Positions 46,001 through 57,000 of a stretch of DNA of 64,000 nt are shown here, in pieces (the stretch's first letter is position 1; the number at the start of each line of letters is the position of its first letter). Source of the stretch: Chloromonas sp. AAM2 (lineage: Eukaryota > Chlorophyta > Chlorophyceae > Chlamydomonadales > Chlamydomonadaceae); contig QAXH01006368.1 in NCBI GenBank assembly GCA_004335635.1, forward strand, positions 1 through 64,000. The letters run 5' to 3'. The translations under genes and the position numbers were made by a program. The notes beneath the pieces are model-generated. The model did not search any database and had not been told where the DNA came from. It saw nothing but the letters and a program-made list of their open reading frames with translations.

Positions 46001-46757
46001 TTGTGTGTTGTCGGGTCTGAAGTGGCCGCTGTGGCCGCGTGCTGACGCGTGGTGTGACAGGTGCCCAGCCTGCTGTAACCTGCCGCTGTGTGGCTGGAGT
46101 GGCTGGCCTGGAAGCAGGTGCTGCAGCAGTGCTGCGCAGCCACTGAGAGATCTTGCTGCCGCGCAGCGTCTGGGGTGTGCGGGGCGTGACTGGGGCCAAC
46201 ACCAGCCTGGATCGCCCCAGCGACTTGTAGCGCATGGCGCCCTTGCCCTGAACAACCAAACAGACCCGCAACACGGAGTCCAGTTCACTGTGGTGTGTGA
46301 TGGTCAGATCATGATTTCAAATCAACACCAGGCAATTACCAAGAGCCCGTACTTCAGTAGCGCAGCCGGCCAACATATTACCTTGGCTAGAGAGTACAGC
46401 CGGTAAAGTTTGAAATGAAGTCACCAAGAGTCAGAAATAAAATTTTCCTCAGGTTCAAGTCTGATGTCAACACTTATAACTGTAGCCTATAATACCCCGA
46501 ACTCAATACCAGAATCATGAACATGCAAGCAGCTAGTCCGCACAGAGGATTGAGTTTGCAGCGAGCAAACGGATAAAAGCTGGACTCCCACCTTGCTTGC
46601 AATGGGTGCTGGAGGGGAAGACAATCTGCGTCTCTTTGCGCCGGGCTGGTCTGGCTGATTTGTGTGTGGTCGCTTCAACTGTTCTACTGCTGTGACTCTC
46701 ATCAACTGGTGGCGGGCAGGCTTGGCATAACCAGCTGGTGGTTGCTGTTGCCGCGGC

Positions 46758-46790
<33 letters not shown>

Positions 46791-47521
46791 GAACGACGAT
46801 GGTGTCCTCCAAGTGTGGGTCTTGACGTGCGGGATTGGGCTGCCTGCTGATTGGGTGCCATGTCATTTGACTGCTCGCATCTGCGCCATACATGAGGCTG
46901 AGCGGAAGCGGCAGGGCATGTGGCTGTGGATGATTTGGCTGGGATGGTTGCACTGAGATTTGGCTGAGCAGGTTGTGCAGGCTGCGTGGGGTGATGTGCT
47001 ACATGGGCAGTTGATGGAGCGGGTGTGCTGGTCCCGCCTGGCCGAGTCCATGTCATGGGCTGAGGTTTAATGCTGTGTGTGCATTGGGCCTGTGCAGCAG
47101 CAGGATGAGCAGCTGCCTGGCCGCGCTGCCACGACCTCTGAAGTTTCCTGTTTGGTACTTGAGCTGTTGTGCCCATGTCGCCAGCTGAGGAAAGCTGTGG
47201 GTTACCGGGTCTGCATGCCGGAGTTGAGTTTACAGGGTTCGCCGGCTGAGTGGGTTGGCTTGGCTGGTGCAATTGCTGAGTTGCATGCACAGGTGGTACT
47301 AGAGTTGCAGGTCGTGTCCAAGTCATGGTCTGCGCCCTGATGTTTGGCGCTACATGCCTGTTGAAGGTTGGAATGAAGACCTGCTGAGAGGCTGAATCAG
47401 TGTGTGCAGAGGCAGGAGCAGCCACAGAAGCTGAAGCCTTCTGAGTGATTCTTGACGTAGATGGGTGATGGAGTTGGAAGCCTGGCTGCACAGCCTCTTC
47501 ACGTTGCACACCTGTCATCAT
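43092..47521 (-). CDS. CCCH zinc-finger protein, ZC3H3-like
   Basis: Eight exons join in frame: 46592-47521, 45978-46247, 45531-45674, 44843-44997, 44362-44488, 43928-43960, 43583-43650 and 43092-43201, about 612 residues without the undetermined C-terminus. Four CCCH fingers lie in tandem: Cys495/504/512-His516, Cys524/532/537-His541, Cys548/556/561-His565 and Cys575/583/589-His593. The order and linkers (SHDPSKVTVCTHWLQG, MPVCTFFLQGLC, KFGYCPLGQHC) match ZC3H3, a nuclear factor for mRNA polyadenylation and export. The N-terminal 400 residues are Gln/Pro/Ala-rich with a polyQ run encoded by a CAG tract (46763-46790 on the + strand as CTG) and two MTWTRP motifs (66-71, 156-161). GKGAMRYKSLGRSRL opens exon 2. 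The intron after 45978 has a GC donor. An in-frame stop precedes the ATG at 47521. Confidence 0.88.
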
Positions 47522-48022
47522 GTAAAAGGTTGATCAATTCCAGCGTGTCGAAGCGCCGCTCTCAGTGGCCAAACTGGGGACACCGCAATCAGTGGCCAAA
47601 CTGCGCTCGTCGAACACTGATGCCGTGCGGTCTGATAGTTCCAAGGTAACATTTGGCCTTACCTTCTGACACAGTGGCAGAGCCACGACACCATTTATTC
47701 TTCAGGGGCTGACTACCTGCCATATGCTTAATTCAAGTAGGAGGAAAGCGAGTCAGCTGTGCAAGCTTGATTCATGGCCGTGTAACCGGTCTGATGCCTG
47801 ATGCCTGGTTGAGTGAGGGAACTGCCTTACAACACTGCCTTGATTTGACTGAGTTGACCTCGCGTTCAACTTTCCTGACTGGGGTTTGCGGACGTTTCGA
47901 CAAAAGTGACTTACTCTTCTGGATGGACACGCCGTGGAAGTCTGATGGCCAGCCCGCCTGCCCTGTGCTATGACACAGATATAATTCCTTCCACATAGAA
48001 CGTGTATTCCAAAATAATCGTA
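47522..48022. promoter_or_regulatory. Head-to-head intergenic region (CCCH gene / COQ4)
   Basis: 501 bp lie between divergent start codons. A short direct repeat, CAGTGGCCAAACTG, occurs at about 47563 and 47589. No known site named. Confidence 0.4.
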
Positions 48023-50937
48023 ATGGCAGGTCCCCTGTACCCTACTCACGTCCCACTCAATCTTGTGCAGAAGGGTGCTGTAGCAGTTCTAGCAGCTGCT
48101 GGCGCCTTGGCAAGGTGAAGGGCAAGCATTCTGGAGGGCGGCTCTACTGTGCTACTGTTGGAATGCACGAGGAACCCAGAGATTACTGACACGGCTGCAT
48201 AACTCCTGTTCGTGCAGACCTGCACGTGCTGACTTGGTAGCTGCAGTTGGAGAGACCAGTGCTGTGTGGGTCTTAGACAGGCTGAGGCAGCGCATGCGGG
48301 AAAACGATGAGGGCCGAGAAGTTCTACGAGACCAACCACTCATTACGGCAAGTGACTAGACTGCAGCGCATGTCTAAGACCAGCATACGCAGGCTTGCCG
48401 TACGCACGTCATTTCACACCACAAATCTGCATTCCAGTACAGTACTGCACACAAACGTACCAGTTAAACTGGCCGACAGCTCGATGATAACCAGTCATGC
48501 AGACAGCTTAGACCGTCAGGATGTACGTACGGTTAAAAGCTACTCATGGCTGTCCAGGGTGTTTTTTTTAATGAACCTCTGGCTTAGACACCCGCAGTTA
48601 AACAGGACCAACTCCACAATCTACGCGTAGACAATTCACAGTAGATTCTACGTCTACGCCTTGGCACAACTCTAGTAATTGGTGGCCTGAAACTGCCTGC
48701 ATTCTGCTCGATGCATTGTCAAGCAGGACGCATCCACGGCTCGCTGCTGGCATCTCCCCCCACATACGTTTGGTGGTGCGTACGCTCGCTTCATGAACGA
48801 TCGCAACTTTCATGCAGATGACCGGCCGCCCGTCAGGTATGCTGCCGGTCCCAAGTCACACTGGTGCACATGCAGCCTGGTTCAAGGTACCTCATCATGG
48901 CCAGCAGCTGGGTGACGAACACAGTGTGAACCATTAGGCAAATGGTGCAGGGACTGCAGCTGTACGTTCAATCACAGTGCTGAGCACAACCTGTCGCCTG
49001 CCAGTTTGTGGCCTGATCTGTGAAAGCCGTCAGGAAAGTGTTCAGCAAGCTTTGACAATCGTACCAGCAATCGTTGAATCACCCTTGCTTATCCTTGGTT
49101 AGTTGCTGTTGCGTAGGTTTGTAGACGAAGCAAGCTGAACGGTTTGATCAGTAGTCATGTGGCCATCCTTTGTTGGTTGCTGTTGTGTAGGTTTGTAGAC
49201 GATGCCGAGCTGGCCTATGTCCTGAGGCGCATGAGAGAGGTCCATGACTTCTGGCACGTGCTCTTTGGCTGTCACACCAACGTTTTTGGCGAGATAGCTC
49301 TTAAAGCGTTGGAGTTTGCCCAAGTAAGAATTGTATCGTACAATTGTATGCGCTGCTGCCATTTGGCTCCCTACTCACAGTCTCAAGGGATTGTTGTTGG
49401 TGTTGGTGCTGCTGCTGCTGCTGCTGTTGTCTTTTTACATCCGTGTCGATGCGCACAATGCACATAAGGGATGTGTCCCACAACTCAGGGAAAAAGGGAA
49501 ATCAGAGAAAGGACAGTTGCAAAGTTTTGAGACCATTTTTGGATGTTCAAGCACAGTGTGTCCCACCATTCATCAAGGGACTGCGAAGATTCAAAACAAC
49601 GCAGCAGCACTTTATCTGTCGGTCTGTCTGAAAAGGCACACACAATTATGCAGCCACATGCATTGTGGCAGCTCCAGAGCCTCTGAGGGTACAGTCATGC
49701 AGTGAAGCCACTCAAGGCCCCCATGCCAGGGGGTTTGTGCTTCATGGCAAACTAGTGGCCGCTGGCATGTCATGACTGACAGCCCTGTGTTGGTCTCTTG
49801 GAATGCTGCAGTGCAATGGTGACACCCAGTGCGGTTTGCTGTGCACCTGTTAATCAACAGCGTACTCGTGTGTTAGTTGCGTGTGGATTGTGCTTTCCCG
49901 GACTATGCTGTGTGTGTGGATACTCGTGCTGGACGCTTCTGTTGCATGCATTTGCAAAGACATAACCAGTCAGTACCTTGACTCCCAGCCTAACTTGACC
50001 ACCCACGCAAAGTTTGATTGCTTCTTCCCAGACTATATCAGCTGACGCATTTCTTGTTGTATGCATTTCCCTGCAGACTGGTATGCCCATGACGGGGTTG
50101 GCCGTGGCGGGCGCCCAGTGGCGGCTGGGTGCCTCAGACCGCGCCCTGCTGCACTCGCAGTACCTGCCCTGGGCCATGCGAGCGGGAAACCGCTGTCAAG
50201 ACCTCATGAGCGTGTACTACGAACGACATTACGAGGTGAGCACGACGCCTTGCAGGGGCTGCTTAGGAACACAGCTGGGGCTGCATTGGAAGATGCAGTC
50301 TTAGCTAGCAAGTTATCTTGAACTGCTTCTTCCTCACAACTGATATAGCTGCAAACAGACGGCATGCGGCAATGCAGGGTTCACTGATATTGCAGGACGA
50401 TACAGTCTCAGGTGGCGAGGAAATATCGACCGCTTCTGCCCCGTGTAGCGGCAAACAGGCAGTATATGTTATCGTGGGGTCGTTGAGGAGCAGAAATTGT
50501 CAGAAACTGAGTAGCATAGCGGAGGATGGTGGCAATTGTCAACATAGTAAATACAATATATACCACCTTGCAGTGTTGGCTTAGGAACACAGCGGTGTAT
50601 TGCGCTGCGGCAGCAAGTGAAGATGCAGCCTCAGGTAGCGAGTTAACCTGAACCGCTGCTGCTCAAGAACTGATGTAGCTGCAAACCGCATGAAAAGCAC
50701 AGTCAAGGTAGAGCGTGGCACAGCCTGCAACACTCAATGCGCTTGGGCTGCTTGCCGGACACTGTTATCACTTAACATTGTGATTCCAGCGTTTATGTGT
50801 GCTCACATGCGTCCTGCATGTCGGCTGCCTGGCCGCAGGATGATCTGGATGAGCTGCGCAGGAGACTGCGTATCATCCCCGCACCACCGCCACCACCACA
50901 CTTGGATTTGAAGAAAAAAGCCCCTAACGCTCTGTGA
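48023..50937 (+). CDS. COQ4: Ubiquinone biosynthesis protein COQ4
   Basis: COQ4 holds the mitochondrial coenzyme-Q synthesis complex together. Six exons (48023-48114, 48218-48347, 48727-48836, 49191-49323, 50077-50235, 50839-50937) join in frame to 240 residues. Motifs in order: [16 protein letters not shown] at the start, [70 protein letters not shown], the metal-binding HDxxHx11E (His129, Asp130, His133, Glu145), [30 protein letters not shown] and [12 protein letters not shown]. The tail adds a run of prolines and a Lys-rich end. An in-frame TAG lies 27 bases upstream of the ATG, so no long cleavable presequence is encoded in this exon; an upstream non-coding or leader exon cannot be excluded. 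Intron 2 uses a GC donor (ACG|GCAAGT). Confidence 0.93.
49101..49211 (+). repeat. Duplicated splice acceptor in COQ4 intron 3
   Basis: GTAGGTTTGTAGACGA occurs at the true acceptor (exon 4 begins 49191) and again 74 bases upstream, within a longer similar block (GTTGCTGTTG[C/T]GTAGG). The upstream copy diverges after about five codons. Confidence 0.85.
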
Positions 50938-51871
50938 AGTTGTTGTCGCAGCAGTGTTCCCTTTTTCTGTGGGTAGCTGGGGCCTGCTGGAAGCAAGCCT
51001 TGACATGTTGGTGCACTGGTGTAGATGGCGTTTACCCAGGCTTCAGGCTTCCGTGTACAAGATCTCCTCTTTTGGTACTTGGCTCACGTCAACACCACTT
51101 CACGAGTCGCTAAGCAAGTCTGGAGAGTTGGTGTGTCCAACATGCATGTCGCATTGCTGGGTGAGCTGTGAACGCGATTGCGCATTACTTCCAGGCAACC
51201 CGCCAATTCATATAGTTCTGGGAACGAGAACATTCATTAGCCCTTCATGACCTGCTCTCAAATAAAGTGCCGCACTGGTTGTGCAAAGCTGCCACAGTGG
51301 TGTTGCCTGATGTGCTTGCTGGTTTGTTTGTGGTACATCTGTGTGTGTCCGCGTGTGTCCCATTTGTACATCAAGAGCGTTTCCCTGGTCGTGCAGACTT
51401 ATGCAGCTTGCACTCTGTAGTAGTTCAAGTAGGCTTACCAGGTAAAAGCAATGGAATTGATAGGTAGAGAATTCCGGTGTCGCTTCCCGCTTTCCTGTTT
51501 TGTCAGGCGTTGGTCCAGCAGGTGCCCAGCCTCCTTTCTTGCGCGGTTTGCTAGTGTTCGTTCTCGGTGCACGTGGCCAGCCAGTCCTGCTGTAATCTTA
51601 CGAGTTTGTTTGATTGTGTTGGGAGCTGGACTCCAGTGACATGCCCTATTTCTACTTGTTCTGACATTGGATTGACCTATCTCAAGGCACTTGTCAATTC
51701 ATGTGTAAACCAAATCTTACCCGCCAAGCGAAGGCAGACAACGACAAGCGCTATGTGACAGGCCTGCTGCAGTTCACATCAGATCAAGTGCTGTGCAGAT
51801 CGCATGTGCACTCACAGGCCGATGCTTGGCTTGCCATACCGCACAAACATCATAGCATTTAGCAGATGTGT

Positions 51872-51932
51872 ACAGTGGCATGCCCTATTCCCGATCGTCC
51901 CAGTATCCGATGATCCTATAGGGTTGACTGCA
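51872..51932 (+). repeat. Dispersed repeat, CAGTATCCGAT...TATAGGGTTGA family
   Basis: Matches 20500-20560. The flank upstream (GCTTGGCTTGCCATACCGCA) matches 53150-53180, suggesting a longer element. Confidence 0.65.
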
Positions 51933-52427
51933 AGGTGAATTGCACCCCATGGTGGGTCTGTTAACCACCAAAATTGTGTCCATAGCAATCATGTCCAAGT
52001 CATTGCCCAGCTCAAAGCGGAGTAAATTGTTTGTGGCAAACGCATCAGGTAAAGGGACCGTCACTGTACTTTGCCACGCCAGGCAGGGCAACGGGAGACA
52101 TGCTTGTCAGCGGCACCAGGGCACGCAGCAGTGCGTCAGAAGACACATGATGCAGTATGTTACGGAAAATAAGCTTCAGGTACAGAAGGACGCGTGCCAG
52201 TACGTGACAGAGCCAACCAAAAGTGGTTGTCGCACCGTTGCCCCTCCTGTGCTCTGCGAGCAGCTATGGGCCTGTCAGCTGCAAACCTTTACATGATGAA
52301 CCGTTGTAGTTGTCTGTGACTTTCACCCTCGATGCAAGGCAAAGTGCAACCTGGGTAAAAGTCACAGGCACCTACACCAGTGTCAAACCCTTGTCTTGCT
52401 ATACCCCACATGGATTTTGAAAACGGA

Positions 52428-52689
52428 ATCGTCCCAGCACTGGCAAACCTATTGTTTTTCAGTCTTTTGAGTCCTCATATAGGCAATTGTGCGGTACAGA
52501 GGCCTGAGAAGTTTTCACATGTGAAGCGCCGGGCATACACGGGTTGCTTGTGCAGAACTTCTTTGTAGATGCAAAAGGAAATTGAGACAAAAAAGAAGTC
52601 TGCCAGTTCTGGGACAATGTCCAATCTCCTTTTTTCAACCCAGGACTTGAGACAAAACAGAAGTCTGCCAGTTCTGGGACAATGTCCAA
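52428..52689. repeat. Cluster of three MITE-family termini
   Basis: One inverted terminus (GTCCCAGCACTGGCAAACC) at 52428-52448 is followed by two direct copies with a 65-base period, 52582-52624 and 52647-52689. Each direct copy reads TTGAGACAAAA[A/C] then GAAGTCTGCCAGTTCTGGG. The arms face outward, unlike the intact elements. Confidence 0.75.
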
Positions 52690-54017
52690 GTCCTGGGTTG
52701 CCATACAGGCACTGGCAAATGCCAACAATCCGCTTAGGGCTCAATTTATCACACCGATTCAAAGTGATAAAGTGTGTAACGTACATTACAAGTAACCTGG
52801 TGTAAGGTATAGCACACCTGTAGTGTTACGAAACAAAAGCTGGGTTGTGTGAGTTCGCATTCATATCTCTTATGGGCTTTCGCAGAATTGGGTTTCTTGT
52901 GGAGGTGTGGAACAAAAGGTGGTGAGTGTGAGGGCAGTGCATGCGCTTGGAAGGTGTTTATCTTGTGATGCAAGACGGTACCAGTGCAGGCGATAGGCCA
53001 TCATGACAGTGGAGCACACCAGTAGTGTTACACTTGAGCCATGAATTGACAAGCAACCATTCAGACACGTCTGTGGGAAAGTGATTGGCACGTTAATCAG
53101 CACGTGTCCATAGCATGACATGGCTCAAGTGTTGTGCACCCAAGTGCCGCTGCTTGGCTTGCCACACTGCACGAACATCATGATTCCAGATGTGTGCGAT
53201 TGCTGTGTTTAAAAGGCAGGCTTGAGGGAGGCAGGCATTGTCAGCGGCATTGAGGCATAGCAGTGAGCTGAATGCAGTGTTTAGTTTTGAACAATCTACT
53301 TCATCTTCGTCATGTCTTACCATGACTGATAGGTGTGTGATCCATGTGTGTTTTGATCCATGTGTGAGAGTGTATGAGCGTGTCTACAAGTTCCTGAGCC
53401 ATTCCTTTGAGAGCTCCTTGTCTGGACAGGGTGTTCTTACAAAAGCGCACCTGCGGTGTTCTTACAAAAGTGACACAGAGGGAAAAACCCTGAAAGAGCA
53501 GGAACCTTGCAAACGATCATGATTACATGGATGCCAAGTTCGACCAAATCAAGAACAGGCAGCCGGACTGAAGGTCAAAGTGTGCAAGTAATGCGCACCA
53601 GCTGTGCTTCCTTCAGCTGATGCGACGCGTACGCGATCAGAACATTCGGTCATACCATCAACCTGTTGTCTGGTCACTTGGTCAAGGACTGAAAAACTCG
53701 ACAGACGTGAATGGCACAGACGGTAGCAGTCACCCTGCATGCCCCGCTCAAGAGAAACAACGGTACATGTCCCGTAATTGCTATTGCACAAAGTTGAGGT
53801 CATCAACATCCGAATAACTTGGTACAAGCGTAAACTGAGATAACCCGAGCAAGGTGGCTCAGTGCTGGCTGCTGGTCATCACTTCTACCTTGCAGGGTGC
53901 AAGCTAGAAGTCAAATCACCAGCAGGAGCTGGCTTAGTGGCTTGAGCACTTGCTACAAGCGTACACTGAGAGGATCAGTGCGAGCTGGCTCGCTGGTGCC
54001 TGCTGAGCACTAGGAGC

Positions 54018-57000
54018 TCAGTGCTTGAGCATCTGGGCCTTAGTCTTGTCCGCCCAAGGCACCGATGTTGTGCCGTCATCGCTGATGCACATGCCACGCT
54101 GCGTGTCGCAGACCGGGGCGGTGCCTGGGCAGCAGTGCTTGCCGTCATCGCATGACACGCCGTTCTCCAAGGGGCAGCAGTCATGCCTGCGGAACACAAA
54201 GGAACAACTGTGCTTGGTCAAGCTGAGCGAGTGACTGTTGCACCTGAACTCGTGCTGCCAAACTGTTACAATACAGACCAGTAAAACTGGGGAACATGCA
54301 GAAATGCGGTGATAATTCTACTCGCTCCTCCTGAACCAAGTGCATGCGAGATGACTTGACGCTAACAGCACTTTTGCTGCCAAAACCATGCTATTCCGGG
54401 CACTTTTATGCCATGGCAACGTAGCAACGGTGCTGCTGTCAAACAAGCACCCCATGCACTCCCATAGTGCGCCTGCCAACACACAGCCATACATACGCGT
54501 AATTCTTGGAAAGATACTGTGTCTAGCTGCAAAAAATTACACCATGAGAAGCCATGTCACGGTACATGGATTGATCCACTCACCAGATGCAGAAGAAACC
54601 GAACAGATTGAAGGAGCATGAGCACGTGGAGGCGGCGGGGCACTCGGTCCAGCCAAAGATGTCGCACATCTGCTCACACCCGCGCAGCACATGCATGCTG
54701 AAGCATTGTGCATCAAAGCAAGCATGTTGGATGTGATCATCATTACATGGCTTATCATGATTCAAACCCACATGCATGTTGAAGCAGGTTAATATCAACA
54801 ACAGGTTCTTTAATGCAGTCCGGGGAAAACTCTTTGATGTCGTGGATGCCCCTGGCTGTCTTGCAGTAAACTCACAGAGCATGCGTGATGTGACGTCTTA
54901 GCACATTGCGGAATTACTCTACAATCTCAGCACGTGTCAAGAATTGAGTGGTTTCTGGGCATGCAATCGTGGAACTGGTCCCACCTGGGGCACCGGGCGG
55001 TTCGTTGATGTCTTAACGGGGTAGCTGGCCGCAGTGGCGATGCCGCAGAGACCATCCTTGCCCACGCCGCGCTTCAGCTTGAAGAAACCCTGTGCAGTGG
55101 ACTCATACATCCCTTCTAAGCTCCGTGCGCCAAAGCAGGTGACAAAACACACCACACCTGTGACTGGAATCACACAGGCCACAATCGAGCGGTCTTTCAG
55201 GTCTGCTCGGCGGACTGTCATTGCAGTGGAAGGTGGCGTTGTTGTCATCACACAGGAACGTCTCATGTAACCATGAGCTAGCTGGACCCTTCCTTTCTTC
55301 CGCTTCTATCCTACCGACACCACCTGTGCTGCAACCTTTGTACCACTGGCATTGATCACCCATGCGTCTCACCTCCATGCCCCAAGCAGCACTCCAGGAG
55401 TTCTTGATCAGCCAGTAGGGCGTGCCATCGGCCTCAGAGCCGTAACCGACAACCAGCACACCGTGGTTGAGGTCGTCACAGCACTGTGCACAGCACGGGA
55501 AAGCATGCAGCATTAACTTGCTAGCAAGCACACCAGCACTGGTAAGCAGTGATGCAAGCGCGCTACGTTCCCCTCTGCAATGTACGCCTGATGCAGCACG
55601 CACTGTTCGAGGACTGGCCGCTCGAGACAACAACACACCAGGACACTGTTGATCGTTAAAACAAATCGTCCGACTTCGTGCATCACGACTAGAATTCCCC
55701 TCAATTGACCGCCAGCCATTGCCCAACCTGTACCAGCAAGAGCTCCTTTGGAGCTTGCAGTGTGGGGCACCGTTTGATGTGCAACATGCTACCAAGCTAG
55801 ACCTGCGTCCAGCGCAACCCAGCAAGGCACGCTGCACGTTCCCTTGCCCCGGTCCCTGCCACCTTGTCGATCACTCCTCCACTGTAGAACATCATGGCTG
55901 GGCTTGCGCAGATGCCCACAGCAATGGGCTGGTTGGTAGCGGCCTTGAGCAGACTGTCCTCATCCTGCAGCCGTGTCAAGACGCACACAGGGGTCATTTG
56001 AGTGCCCGACCCGCATGAACAATCAGAACAGGTCAGCAAGCGTCTAAAGAGACAGATGGCTGGAATTGTTAGCTGGTCCAACCAGCGGCCGGTTTGCAAC
56101 ACGCAGGTCAGGCCCTCTGATAGTATGGCTGCCCAGAGCAGCATTGCCCTGTAAAACCTTACTCGACATCATCATTCATCATCACTACATAGCTTATCAT
56201 GGTTCAACCCACGGCCCTCCTGAAACCGTCAGCGGACTCACGGTAGGCACGTCCTCGTATCCGTCAATGCTGACCACGGTGCGGTCCTTCTCCTTGCGCC
56301 GGTTGCAGCTCCACAGGGTCATGCCCCACCCCGACCTGTGGGCAAACAACACACGCAGCACACCGCCTGAGACGTGCTCGCAGGCAGTCAATCTCACACT
56401 GCCTGAACGATCGAAGACCAATAACAGTCATTGATGAACAAGAAACTGACGGACTGTGTGCAAATTGGCTGCATGGAATGCCTGGATAACAATGCGCAGT
56501 CTCGAAGACACCAGCTCCTCACATACCCTTGGTGTTGCTAGACACCAACCTATTGGTGGTCATGAAATTCCCTACTGCTCAAGCAAATTATGTGGAATGC
56601 CTTGAAGTACATAATCTCAAACAGTTGAGTTTCAACAGGCCTCAGGCGTCTCTTCCGAGGTTAGTGCGTGTTGTGCACAGGAACAAACTAGCAGTGCGCA
56701 AGGACTGTCCAGCCAAACAACCAGTGACCAAGACTACAACCAGTGACCATGCAAACACGATTGGGCTCACCAGTAGTTGTAGTCAGCCTCCGTGTCCAAG
56801 CCGCCGTTCTTCATAACGTACTCAAACGCATTGTCCATGAGCCCGCCACCACAGCCCATGTCCTGCAAGCACGCAATTGAAAGTACTTCTTGAAGCAGGA
56901 CCAGGTTTGATATAAAGTCTAGGCACAACGGTATGTAGCAACCTGCCTGCTTCTACAAAGCCATGCTCAATAGTATCACTTCGCTGGAGTGTGCAGGAAG

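Larger units (their letters stand above)
50938..54017. other. 3-kb repeat-rich region between convergent genes
   Basis: Holds members of the CAGTATCCGAT repeat family (about 51872-51932), related blocks with GCTTGGCTTGCCA at 51826 and 53152, an inverted MITE terminus (52428-52448) and a tandem pair of MITE termini (52582-52689). No gene supported. Confidence 0.6.
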
